The notes below the pieces were generated by a model that was given only the letters and a program-made list of their open reading frames with translations, was not told the DNA's origin and did no database searches. DNA of 64,000 bases from positions 1,046,477 through 1,110,476 of the forward strand of contig VFFE01007604.1 in the NCBI GenBank assembly GCA_008921705.1, read 5' to 3'. Below are positions 38,901-50,600 of this stretch, in pieces (the first letter of the stretch is position 1; every line of letters starts with the position of its first letter). The stretch comes from Burhinus oedicnemus. Taxonomy: Eukaryota; Chordata; Aves; Charadriiformes; Burhinidae. A program made the position numbers and the translations under genes.

Positions 38901-41900
38901 CAAGATGGAGCTCTTACATAACTAGGGATGACTTTCTTGAGGAAAGTTTTGGTCCTCCCACTTTCCCAATCTGTCCTTCCAGAAAGCGTTGCAAGGTGTC
39001 CTTTGGCTAGAAGGACAGAGCTGGCTTTGTAACAGGGATTCTGAAGCCACAGCTTGTTTTGGACAATCAAGAAACAGAGATATTAGCTCTATCAGAGAAT
39101 ACCCTTGGAAAGAGGTGCTTTTAAGTGTGAATCTGTGCTTTGTCCTTCTTCTCCTCCTCACTCACTTTTTCCAAATCACAGGCAGCAGAAAGCCGGAAAG
39201 CACAAGCAGTTCCAGGGGCAGAAGGAGGTGTGATGCTCTGGGACCCAGCCTGGGTTGTGTTACAACAGGACAAGAAAGCCCTGAGTGTTAATTATGAAAA
39301 CCAGAGAAGTTCCAATTACCACGCACGTTCCTTTGTTTGTGGACCAGCTATTCTAGAATGTTTCTTTGCTGCCTCTCCCTGGTGAGCTATTGACTGCTTT
39401 AGGGCACTGCAGCACTGGCTTAGACACTCTCCAGAGTTAGTATTCACTGCAACACAGGCACCTGTTTACAGTAGGAGCTTCTTCTCAGTGAAAGGTGTTC
39501 GTTCACACCCATTCACAGTTATTCCTGTGTGCTGCACAGTGAGTGTTTCTTATTTTTCTCTTGCATGTGAATGCAAGTGTATTCCAAGGAGTGGGCATGA
39601 GCTGGTAACTCCTGAGACTGACATTTGAAATTGGATTTGTCTCACCTGCAGTTCAGACATTTACAGTTGGAGTTCATTACCTAGGCTTACTTTATGGGCA
39701 GCAGAGAGAAACAGGAATTCCTGAGACTCAGTGCATCTCCTTCTCAGGTAAACAAGTGCCACAAACCAGATGTGTCACCCTCTGGGTATGTGTTCCCATC
39801 CAATGACTCTAATGATACAGTCTAGATCTGAAGGTCCAAAGTAGGTGAGCTGAATCCACCTTTGTGTAAAGCAGGCGTTGTCCCTACCTGTGTGGGAAGT
39901 TTCTGTCAGCTCAGTTGCAATCCTTCCCTCTAGTCAGTGCTGGGCATCAGAGGGTAATCCCAATGGCTACCGAGTTCCTGGCCTCTCTGAGCTCTGTGAT
40001 GGGAACATCCATGCACTACAAGGGCAGATGCACCCACATATTAGCACAGAGGCAGGACTCTCCTGCCTTCTGTGCTTCAGCGCTGGGTCCTACGCTTCCG
40101 GGTGGGTTACATGATGGGTGGTGACCCAGCGGTGAAGGAAGATGTGTGAGCCATGACATACACACACTTTGCACAGACCTGCCATTTCTCAGCCACCAGC
40201 AAATCTATGAGTTACTAGTGCATGAGAGGAGGCAGTGGGGCCTAACGGCAGAAACACACACACTCATGTATTCCTGTTTTTCAGAGGTGCACCAAAGAAT
40301 AAAGGCTTTCTGCCCTAGCCTGTCTAGAATAGATCCCAGTCATCATATAAGAAGCTCCACAGCCATTCACCTTTCCCCTAAATCATCCATTCCCTCAGGC
40401 TCTTTGCTCTCTGCTTTTAATATATTAAAGGAAGAAAGGCACTTCCTAAATCCGACAGGGTTTCTCCCTGTCCCTGGCTGCAGTTCCCTGGGTTATAGGA
40501 GGGCTGGAGCTTTTTGAAAAACACACATAGGTGGGAGAGGAAAAGTCATTAGCACAGTAAAACCTTGGCGATACAAAAGATCCATTGAGTGATTCTGCTG
40601 CAAACTGCTGCTCTGGCTTCATTAAAAGCATAGCCTGTGGCTGTCATTCAAATAGTCTGGACTCGCTTTGGGTTATCTAAATGAGAATGATCATTTCCAC
40701 AATGGAAAAAAAAAGAAAGATGAAACCAGTAGGAATTATTCTTTACGAATTATGTGCTCATATGTGAGAGTCGGATTTCCTAGAACAGCCTTTCATGCTG
40801 GATTTTGAATATTTTCTTCTTTTCAGCCCAGAAATATCGCTAGAATGCCCCTTCTCACACTAGGTGACATTGTGGACTCCAGCTGCGTCTTGGATTCAGC
40901 AGAAATAATGGAGTTTAGAAGCAGTTATCCAAATCATTCATCCTTCTGGTTTCCAGCATTCCTCTGTGGCTCCCTCCCGGTCTGGATTGAGCATGTCAGC
41001 ATCTCTCAATGCATATGACCCCATGGCATCCTGATTAGGTGGGGAAGTGGTAATATCTGGTGTGGAAACAGGCATTCAAATTGAACAGCTAGCTCTGACA
41101 ACAGAGTGATGAGCCAATTTAGGCAGCTAAACTGACAAACCATAATTCCTTTCATTTGTAACAAAAGTTTTCTTCCTTTTTAGCTGCTTGAACTGACTCT
41201 CTATGGGATCAGAGGAGGCCGATCCCTGGTATAGGCAAAGATGACAGGTACATGCTGCCATGGGTGGTTGAGAGGTGCCGGGCTATCTCTGGCGGAGCAG
41301 CAAGGAGTTATATGGACTTAGCCATACAGTCATACAGCATGCCTATGGCCTGTCCCCTGCTTCAGATACTTCCCTGACAGTCATCTCCCTTGGTAATCGC
41401 CTGCCCCTCTGGAGGTGATTCCCATGTGGCTGAGTTCCTGCTGCACGCCTGTCTTCCTACACTGAGGCTCAGTGGAGCCCAGGCAGTGCTCTGGAGGTAT
41501 TTGGCACTCAGGAAGCACTAGCTGTGCTTCTCCCTGCAGTTTCAGTCACTGCACTATCAATTTTCATTAATAACACGGCAAACTGAAAATTACTTTGCTA
41601 TCTTCTATAAACCTGTATCAGCATCTCTGTGCCTTTTGGCCCACTGCCTGGTGCCCTGTCAGAAAGTTGTGTTTACAGTTTTATTTTATATCTGAAGAAC
41701 TGACAGTTAATCCTGTCAGTTAATTCCCTAAGGAAATGGTGAGCTTGGATAGGTGTCACTGTGTGCTCTGCGTGGCTCACTTGGAGGACAGTTTTACCAC
41801 AGCACTGGGAGTCACGCCGTAATGAGAGGTGTAGTAGCAGGTCAGAAAACAGAACCACGCAGGGCTGGAGCAGCAGGGCAGGGCCGAGGTACGAGAACAG

Positions 41901-42189
41901 AGCTGCGGAGGGGCACTCTGCAGGTGACATAGCAGAGAGGCTGTGGGCCGGAGTGGAGGGGCTGTGGCAGGGCTGTTCGGGAGTCCAGGGCTGAGAGAGC
42001 AGGAGGGGCTGCAGGGTAGGGTAAACAAGCTTTGTGGGAAGCTTCAAGCTGGTGTAGCTGGATTAGGACAGAGCTGATTGAAATATACGCTGGAAGGGAG
42101 TACCGTCCTACAGGTCCAGGTGGAAATGCAGGAACAGAGCTGGGATACACAGCCTCATCTGATTCGCAGTAGTCTTGTTTCCTTCTCAC

Positions 42190-44091
42190 ATTCTACCATG
42201 GACTTACGGAAGGCAGACTTCAACCTGTTCAGGGTGCTTATTAAGAGAGTCCCTTGGGTGACAGTTCTGAAGGGCAAAGGGGTCCAGGAAGGCTGGACAT
42301 TCTTCAAGAAGGAAGTCTTAGAGGCGCAGGAGCAGGCTGTCCCCATGTGTCGTAAGATGAACCGACAGGGAAGACAACCGGCCTGGCTGAACAGGGAGCT
42401 CTTGCTGGGACTCAGGAAAAAAAAGAAGAGTTTACCACCTTTGGAAGAAGGGGCAGGCAACGCAAGAAGAGTATAGGGATCTAGTTAGGTCATGCAGAAA
42501 AAACATCAGAAAGGCGAAAGAATAGCTAGAACTTAATCTGGCCACTGTCATAAGAGATAACAAAAAAAGTTTTTACAAATACATTGACAACAAAAAGTGA
42601 GCCAGGGAGAATCTCCACCCCTTATTGGATGCGGAGGGGAAGATTGTCAACAAGGATGAGGAGAAGGCTGAGGTACTTAATGCCTTCTTTGCCTCCATCT
42701 TTAATAGTAAGAATAGTCATCCTCAGGGTATTCAGCCCCCTGAGCTGGAAGACAGGGATGAAGAACAGAATACTCCCCCCATAATCCAAGAGGAAGCAGT
42801 TAGTGACCTGCTACACCAACTGGACAGCCACAAGTCTATGGGGCCAGATGGAATCCACCCAAGAGTGCTGAGGGAGCTGGTGGAGGAGCTTGCCAAACCA
42901 CTTTCCATCATTTATCAGCAGTCTTGGTCAACAGGGGAGGTCCCAGATGACTGGAGGCTTGCCAATATGACACCCATCTACAAGAAGGGCTGGAAGGAGG
43001 ATCCAGGCAATTATAGGCCTGTCAGCCTGACCTCAGTGCAGGAAAGATCATGGAACGGATCATCCTGAGTGCACTCACGCAGCATGTGAAGGACAACTGG
43101 GGGATCAGGCCCAGCCAGCATGGGTTCATGAAAGGCAGGTCCTGTTTGACCAACCTGATCTCCTTGTACGACCAGGTGACCCACCTGGTGGACGAAGGAA
43201 AGGGTGTGGATGTTGTCTACTTGGACTTTAGTAAGGCCTTTGACACAGTCTCCCACAGCATACTGCTAGAGAAGCTGGCAGCCCGTGGCTTAGACACGTG
43301 TACTCTTCGCTGGATTAAAAATTGGCTGGATGGCCGAGCCCAGAGAGTTGTGGTGAATGGCATTAAATCCAGCTGGCAGCAGGTCTCAAGTGGTGTTCCT
43401 CAGGGCTCAGTTTTGAGGCCAACCTTGTTTAATATCTTTATTGATGATCTGGATGAGGGGATTGACTGCACCCTCAGTAACTTTGCAGATGACACCAAAT
43501 TAAGCAGGAGTGTTGATGTGCTTGAGGGTAGGAAGGCTCTGCAGAGAGATCTGGACAGACTGGATCAATGGGCTGAAGCCAACTGCATGAGGTTTTAATA
43601 AGGCCAAGTGCCGGGTCCTGCACTTGGGTCACAACAACCCCAGGCAACGCTACAGGCTTGGGGAGGAATAGCTGGAAAGCTGCCGGGCAGAAAAGGATAT
43701 GGGAGGGACCTTGAGGTGCTGGAGCATGTCCAGAGAAGGGCAACAAAGCTGGTGGGGGCTCTGGAGAACATGTCTTATGAGGAGCGGCTGAAGGAATTAG
43801 GATTGTTTAGTCTGGAGAAGGCTGAGGGGAGACCTTATTGCTCTCTACAACTACCTGAAAGGAGGTTGTAGTGAGATGGGAGCTGATCTCTTCTCCCAAG
43901 TAATTAGCGATAGCACAAGAGGAAACGGGTTCAAGTTGCGCCAGGGGAGGTTTAGGCTGGACATTAGGAAAAAATTTTTCACTGAAAGAGTTATCAGCCA
44001 TTGGAACAGGCTGCCCAGGGAGGTGGTTGAGTCACCATCCTTAGATGTGTTTAAAAGTCACGTAGATGTGGTGCTTAGAGACATGGTTTAG
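42190..44091 (+). pseudogene. CR1 ORF2 (reverse transcriptase), broken
   Basis: The remnant encodes the ORF2 linker and reverse-transcriptase domain. Visible RT motifs are PDDWRLANMTPIYKKG and [12 protein letters not shown] (about 42940-43035), [13 protein letters not shown] with a catalytic Asp (about 43218-43253), SGVPQGSVL (about 43389-43415) and the FADD box with two catalytic Asp (43482-43493). Lesions include several stops before 42600 (such as TGA at 42598-42600), a 1-nt loss near 43040 that shifts the frame, a 1-nt gain in a T run near 43593-43596 giving a stop at 43596-43598, and a Trp-to-TAG change near 43668. A deletion of roughly 200 nt near 43700 joins the EKDMG block directly to the [13 protein letters not shown] block. 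The last frame (43876-44091) keeps the conserved C-terminus ([30 protein letters not shown]). It cannot make an active protein. Confidence 0.9.
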
Positions 44092-44188
44092 TGGCAGACC
44101 TGGTAGAGTAGGGTCAATGGTTGGACTAGATGATCTTAAAGGTCTTTTCCAACCTAAACGATTCTATGATTCTATGATTCTGTGATTC
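42190..44188 (+). mobile_element. CR1 non-LTR retrotransposon, 5'-truncated and internally deleted
   Basis: About 2.0 kb of a CR1-family LINE lies in the same orientation as the host gene. ORF2 coding similarity begins near 42190 (KADFNLFRVL block). It runs through the reverse transcriptase to the ORF2 stop at 44089-44091. A short 3' UTR follows, with 'ggttggactagatgatctta' near 44121 and the tail 'attctatg attctatg attctgtg attc' at 44161-44188. This 8-bp tail in place of poly-A is diagnostic of CR1. The 5' end, endonuclease domain and ORF1 are missing, as expected from abortive target-primed reverse transcription. CR1 makes no consistent target duplication, so the left edge is approximate. 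The copy ends about 1.5 kb before exon 3. Confidence 0.93.
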
Positions 44189-45729
44189 CTTTGCTTTTTG
44201 TTCCCTTCCATTAAATCCAACTAGGACATCATGTCAACAGATTGCAGGCTGGGCTGCAAAACAGCCAGGCTTTATATGCCTTCAGACCATGAGGAGGCCT
44301 CCTGAGAAGGCCCAGCTATGGCAGCTGACAGCAGTGAGTCTCTCGACTTCATCCACACACAGCTGTCCAAATATTTCACTCCTCCTCTACCAGAAACAGC
44401 AAGACTGTGTGTAGTGAGCAGTGATTAACATTTCTCCAGATGAGGCTCCAGGGCAGGACACGTTGGCAGGGCTGGGGCATGGCTGTCAGACCTCCATCCA
44501 TCCTGGCTCTGTGGTGACCCAGCAGCATGTGGGAGAGGGTCCCAGATGTGTTTAGGGTCTCTGTTTTCAGGGTGATGCAGTAGGCTTCTTTAGCTGGAAG
44601 TCAGCACGCTGCGAGGACTAAGTGTATGGTCCTTACTGGATGCAAACCGTTGCCCAGTGACGGTTTGAAGATCTCGTCTCTTCATGAACCGCGTTAATGG
44701 CAAAAGAGGCCAGAAGGTGGGCACTGTGCTGAGCTACGCAGGGCCAGCCACGCTCACCAGACCCCATCTCTCCTCACTGTGTCATGTTGTAAGCTAGGGA
44801 AAACCAAACCTGGGTGGATATGTAGCTCAGGACAGCAGTCACTGGCATGCCCTGTGTGTCTAGCTGCCATCGCAATGCTGGGCGTAAAGGAGCCAAGCAC
44901 CCCAATGTCTTCACAACACACGAGCTGCAGGAAAAATATAGTGCCCATCAAGTAATTCTTGACTGTATACACAGCTTTGATAGTAGGGCACCTGGATTTC
45001 TCAGTGTGTCCTGTACTACGGACAACACAGCCATAGGCTCCCTTTGCATTGGAGAACTGACTGCACAGGTGTGGTTGCTGTTGCATGTTCACAGATTTCT
45101 GGAGTTCCTTGCTAAGAACTGCTATACAGCTCTGCCATGTTTCTCATTTCGCTTTTGCTCGCCCACCTTCACGTAAGACTGGAAGTGCTATAGCAGCAGA
45201 ATACAAGAAATACAAGAAAATAGTTGAATCATATCCTCTTCTAGAAGTCTCTGCTGAGTTTGAGGCCATTCTTTCTTGCATTGGATACTTGCAGAGACTG
45301 CATCTGACATCCAGTACAAAGACAGCTTACACCATGGGTCAGTGTGTAGCTTATATTCATCAAGAGCAGAAATCAAAGAAGGGCATTGCAGTTAAAAAGA
45401 TGTAATGATAGAGTTTATTTCTGAGGAGTGGCTGATGTTCTAGAAATATTTGGAACCAACTTATTTTATAAAATGAGTTATGGAGCTTTTAATGTAAATT
45501 AGAAGGCAAAATCAAAGGACAAGAGGGGTGAATGATTATGATTTTGTACTTTGGTTTCTAATCTGTTTTTCCACTGGTTCTGCTTGCATACTGTGACTGA
45601 CCTGCACTGAGCTGATGCAGCCTTTTCTGTTACTTTAGCAAGGTTCTTGACCCTGATACTGCATCTAATTATGTTGGGTTGGTTGTTTGGGGAGCTGCCA
45701 TCTAATCTGCTCCCTCTTGGCCCCTGCAG

Positions 45730-45891
45730 ATCTTCCACATGACCTACGATCTGGCCAGTGCAGTGGTGCGGATTGTGAACCTGATTGGGATGATGCTGCT
45801 GCTGTGTCACTGGGATGGTTGCCTCCAGTTCCTTGTGCCTATGCTGCAGGACTTCCCTGATGATTGTTGGGTGTCCCTCAACCGCATGGTG
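45730..45891 (+). CDS. HCN4: HCN4-like channel, exon 3 (S5 and start of pore loop)
   Basis: This internal exon is 162 nt (54 codons, phase 0 on both sides), the standard HCN exon 3 length. The acceptor CCCCTGCAG ends at 45729 and a consensus GTAAGT donor starts at 45892. It begins [15 protein letters not shown], completing the S4-S5 linker that couples the voltage sensor to the gate. S5 spans about residues 9-29 ([20 protein letters not shown]). The turret follows ([16 protein letters not shown]). The [11 protein letters not shown] and FPDDCW stretches favour HCN4. The end reads VSLNRMV, where the mammalian HCN4 I recall has VSINNMV, so there are two turret substitutions. It is spliced to exon 4 without splitting a codon. 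Confidence 0.93.
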
Positions 45892-47024
45892 GTAAGTGCC
45901 TGGCCTGCTTGCTCCCTCACAGCCCTAAGCCCAGGCCCTTGGTTACGGTGTCACCATTTCAGCACCAACCTCCCAGCACTAACATGGCATCCTCCAGCTT
46001 CCCATTTCCACCCCCCGTCCTTGTAGGGCCTTCCTCCACTATCCAGCAGGCACTTGTAAATCTATGGCACTGTGGGCATGGAGACTCCTTGGAGGCAGTC
46101 TCTGCAACGAGACAAGGCTGCAGAGCAGGAACCAGTCCCAGCAGAGCCTGCTGCGGGCTGCCTGCAGCAGAAGGCAGGAGCCAGGCTCCCCCTCCTGGCA
46201 GGAAACAGCAAAGAGCAAGAATGAAAACGGTTTTCTGCTGGCATCTGGGCAGACTGAGCCAAAGGTGGGAGACAGAGGAGGTCCTAGAGCCATAGCTGGG
46301 TCTGATCCATAATTCATATTACTGGTCTCAAGGAAACTGTTAAGCCTTCTTCTCCACATCCACTTGAAGTGTGGTCGCCCACCCTTCTCCCTGGGCAGCT
46401 GCACAATATCCCATTAGAGTGGGCTGTAACAGACTCTGCTAAGCCACAGTTTGGTCTCCCATCATGGGATCAGTAGCCAGACTTCCCAATAACGTCCCAG
46501 GCTGTGCTGCTCACTCTGCTGTTTGCTGTGAGGGAGATTTATACCATATGGTAAATGCACAGGGAGTTCATGGTACCTTTCAACCATCTCGCTGAGAATT
46601 CAGGATCTTTTATTCAAAGGGACAATGTCCAGTTGATTAAGCAGCAAAAACTGACAAAGCTTAAAGAATTGCCTCTTGTTGCAGCTCTTAACCTCCAGAT
46701 TCCCCCAGCCAATTTCTTCTTAAAAAAAAATAATAATCAGACACTCGGGCAGAACAGAACAAATGTAAAATGTATAAAAGAACGGCCAACTTCCCATGCC
46801 TCCCACATGCAGAGCTGTGGGCACATGCTGCCCATGCCTGAGAAGAGTGAGCATCCATGAAAAAGTCATCTGTTTGGTGTTTATTTATTCATTTCTTCCC
46901 TCTGCGATAATCATTCACTTCCTGCTGTTGAAAGGTGCCAGACTGACAGTTCTGGAGACTAGAACCATTTATTTATCTACACCAGAAGAACAACCCATGC
47001 AGCAGCTGCCTTATCTTCCCCCAT

Positions 47025-47225
47025 GCTGCCTTTTTATTATTTATATGGCAGGAGCAATGAAAGATCAGGGCCCCATCATGCTTGTGCTATTCAGGTTCAA
47101 AAGGACACACAGCTCCTCATCCTGAAGAGCTCAGAGGTGCAGACAGAAATCATCCCCCTCCGATGAAGTGACTTGGCCATGGTGCCTTTGCAGGACAGCT
47201 TCAGAGCAGCAGATTTGAACGATGT
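47025..47225 (-). repeat. Ancient amniote MIR-like SINE, antisense
   Basis: The sequence 'tttttattatttatatggcagg', then 'aagatcagggccccatcatgcttgtgct', then 'cctgaagagctcagaggtgcagacag', then 'gaagtgacttggccatggtgcc' and 'cagatttgaacg' follows a widespread amniote repeat. That repeat ends in reverse-complement MIR-type blocks ('gtgacttgcccaaggtca', 'gggatttgaac'). The copy is diverged but the block order is clear. Confidence 0.65.
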
Positions 47226-47483
47226 TTTCTTTAGCCTAACATTTGGGTGGGGGCTGCTGTCTGATGGCAACAGCTTCCGCTGGCTTTTCCCATCCAGCCC
47301 TGGGGGAAGAGGTAAAAGCTAGTGTTGCAGTTACAAGTGTGAGCAGCACACTTGGCTCAAAGGCCAGCAGATGAGAGCTGCAACACAAGCTGCAAAGTGA
47401 CGTGAAGAGTCAAAACAACAAGGTGCATGGAAAACCTTCACAGCAGGCAATAACTAGCAATGACAGACACACATGGTGAGAGG

Positions 47484-47645
47484 AAGAATAATCCAGTGGC
47501 TGGAGCACTGACTGAAAGTGGGACACCTGGGTTCAGTTCCCAACTCTGTTCTGTGTGATCCCGGGCAAGTCAGATGGGAGGCTCAGAGAGTTCTCCCTCC
47601 CCAGATACTTCTGAGGATAAGTAAATGCTGTAATGGTGGGTATCT
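47484..47645 (+). repeat. MIR-like tRNA-derived SINE
   Basis: A tRNA-like head 'ccagtggctggagcactgac' is followed by a B-box-like 'cacctgggttcagttcccaac', then 'tctgttctgtgtgatcccgg' and 'gggcaagtcagatgggaggc', and a tail 'aggataagtaaatgctgtaat'. The promoter-derived head and CORE-like middle are in the order expected for MIR-type SINEs. Confidence 0.75.
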
Positions 47646-50600
47646 AAAACAGTCTGAGAGACCTGGGGTTGTACTGAGGAGGTTGCACAAATGCATGGCA
47701 CAAGCTAAAGCAAATTGGCTCTTGGCCGCTTTTCACTCAGAGGCTGTAAAGCCAGAAGACCACTTGCAGAGCTGCAAACATATGGGGATCAGAGCCTGAT
47801 GAGTAGGGAAACAAAGCTAAATGTATACAATCTAGAAGAAGAGTTACCTGGACCAGACTATGATCAGAGCCTATAAACGACCATCAAGGTAACTGTGTAG
47901 TGAAGTGATAGGGTCTTGAAAGGTGGCAGAAGACAGGACATAGGAAGAAAATATTTAGCCTAGGCACCTTTCTTAGCAGCAAGACTGAGGGGGAACCGGG
48001 GGAAGGATGCATCCCACAGGCAGGAGGGCTCAGCAGTCTCCAGGAGAGGCAGGGTAGAGCTTTACCAGGCAAGAACTCATGCTGCAGTACTTGTCTTCCC
48101 AGCCTTGAGACCCTGTGAAGCTGGGGATTAAACTTGCCTTGTGTGATTTTTTCCGCTTCTCCTCTGCAGCTAAATCATCTTCACTTTTTCCACTTAATAA
48201 AAGTGAAAAAAAAAATTATTATCTCACTGACTGTCTCAGAAATGGAGCCTCAGGAAACTGGGATGAAGAACTGGAGAGATGGTTATGTGCCCCACCTATG
48301 GTTCAGGTTGCTTCCACTCCAGAAGCTGTACAGCAATATGCCAGCCCCAGAATAGCTTGGTTTTAGAACATTTAACAAAGAGAATAATCAGTTTTTTCTG
48401 GAATCAGATAGTTTCTTCTCACAATAAGGTTCTGTCCTCTAATCTCCTGAGAAGGTCTCCAGATGTGTCGCTGGGACCAGTAATGGATGTGGATGGCATG
48501 ATTAGGGCAACAATTTACCCATAGTCTGTAGTGAAATAATAGGAGAGGCCACTGAGTCAGGAAACAAGAAACTGGTGGTCTGGGCTGTTCTCAGACTGTC
48601 GTGCCAAGGTCTTGATGGTAGTTTCCAGAACAGCTCTTTTTGAGATCTGTGATGGACAGGGTTGGGTGGTGAGAGGCCAGGATGGCGTCCGTCTGTGACA
48701 GAGAGTTGCTAGGTTGGATTTTGGGACATTCTGTACTGACTTGGTCATAACTTTGAGGAGATAAATATACTTGCTGCACGACTGCCCTGATTATACACGG
48801 GAGCCAAAAAGCCAGGATGGAACCACTGTAGGGAAAAGGAATCTTCTGAAGCTGCTACAGCCAAGGGGAGCTGAAAGTGAGGTGCCAAATGCTTTGGAGG
48901 GTTTCTCCTTGAGCATGCTGGTGCTGCTCTTCCACTGCTCTGGATTTTCCCACCTAGCCACTTGGCAGTCTGTAAAACCAGCTCTGATTCCAACACAGCA
49001 AGGAGAGAAGATTCATCACCTCCCATCTGCTTCCTAAAGGTTTGATCCTCTTCCAGGGGATCTGTGAAGGGTCTGGTGTTGCCAAAATCATATCAAGGAC
49101 TCGATAAATCCCTGGGTCCAGTTCCTCTTGGTGTTTTCTACATGCTTCGTGTTTCATCTTTAGCAATTGTAGGAGGAGTGAGTCTCTGTACGAACTGGCT
49201 CTGAAATGGCAGGGAAGGATGTTTTCAGCATTAATTCCTGAGCCCCAATCTCAGGGGCTTCAGCATTAGCTTCCCTACAGGGCACTTTATTAAAAAGAGA
49301 AACACTAGTGAGTCAGCTGCAGAGCGGCATGTGTGTGGGCAGCAGCATCTCCCCGAGACCCTTGCCTGGCAGCTCCTCATCAGAGAAATCTGAGCTCTGC
49401 TGAGACCTGAAAGCTGCTGGAAACACGTGGCTTGCTCCCTTAGGTATCGTGCTGAACTGATAAACCCTGCAGGAAAGGCAAATATCCCCATGTCAAATGC
49501 AGCGACCTTGCATAGGAAATACTAATCATCTTCCCTTCTACCAAAAGGAGAGTAACTTTCCTTTTGAGCTTAACCTCCCCCTCCTCGCCTCCCAACATGT
49601 TCTTGTAGTGTTGGTGATGATAGAAAGGAGGAAGAGAAACCACTGCAGCATGTGTTATAGAAGACAGAGCAAGCCTTCATGGATCTCCTTTGTTATTCCT
49701 AACTCCCACCAAGCCTCTGGTCCCACAGATCCCTCATACCCTCACTCAGCAGACATATGAAGCTGTGTAGTAGATGATCATGTTTTATAAAATCTGTCAG
49801 GGAGCAGCAAGAGTAGGGCTGCTCCGTGATGGGATAGGAGCCAGGAGCCAAGGGTGGCCCCTGCATAGGCAGTGCCCTTGCCAACTAGGGCATAGTCCTA
49901 CCAGTCCGAAACAGCGTGGGCAGAGCAGAAGTGGTGATAAGAGGGTCCACTGACCATTCCAGTGAAGGCAGGGTGACAGTCATGTCGAGGGTCTACCCAG
50001 AGAACCCAGTTAGGAGCAGCAAGAGATGGGGTCAGAGGCAAGGCTGGAAACAAGGCTAAAACATTTATATGTTCAGGGTGCAGGGCTGGGCACAGGTACA
50101 GCTAGCTCAAGTAAGGTCCGGATGCCCAGGCCTGAGCTGAAATGGAACGCCAGGGACAATGGGTGCATGGGTGGGGGTCCCAGGCAAGGCTGACTGGGGC
50201 AATTAAAACACACTGGTGCACTCAGAGTCCTGAGAAAATCTTCCGTTAGATGAAACCATGCAAAACTCTTCTTGGAAATAAGCCCAGAACAGGCAGGTTC
50301 TGTCCGATGTGAACTTTGACCCATCATCTCCATTTCTTGTCCCATTATTCCCTTCTTTTAAACTGGATCAAAAGGTCTGTTTTCCCTGCCCAGCAGCTAC
50401 AGCGTTGTCCGGGGGGCAGAGATGTTCGGAGGCCTTATTTCACAGCACACAAGTGGTGTGCAGTAGCAAACCCCAAGCAACAACTCTGCGGCCAGATAAG
50501 ATCACTGCTGAGACAAATGTGGGAGTTTACAAGCTTGAAATATGCCCTTTCACTACAGACAGCTCCTTAGTACGTGAAATGTTAGTAGTGTAAGTCAGGC

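Noticed and set aside
38585..39070. 161-codon minus-strand frame as an antisense gene
   Set aside because: It has a TTG start, no recognisable domain, no visible promoter and no supporting context. It is best explained as chance.
42078..44091. Series of + strand open frames as host genes
   Set aside because: They are consecutive frame-shifted pieces of one CR1 ORF2, with RT motifs and a CR1 tail downstream.
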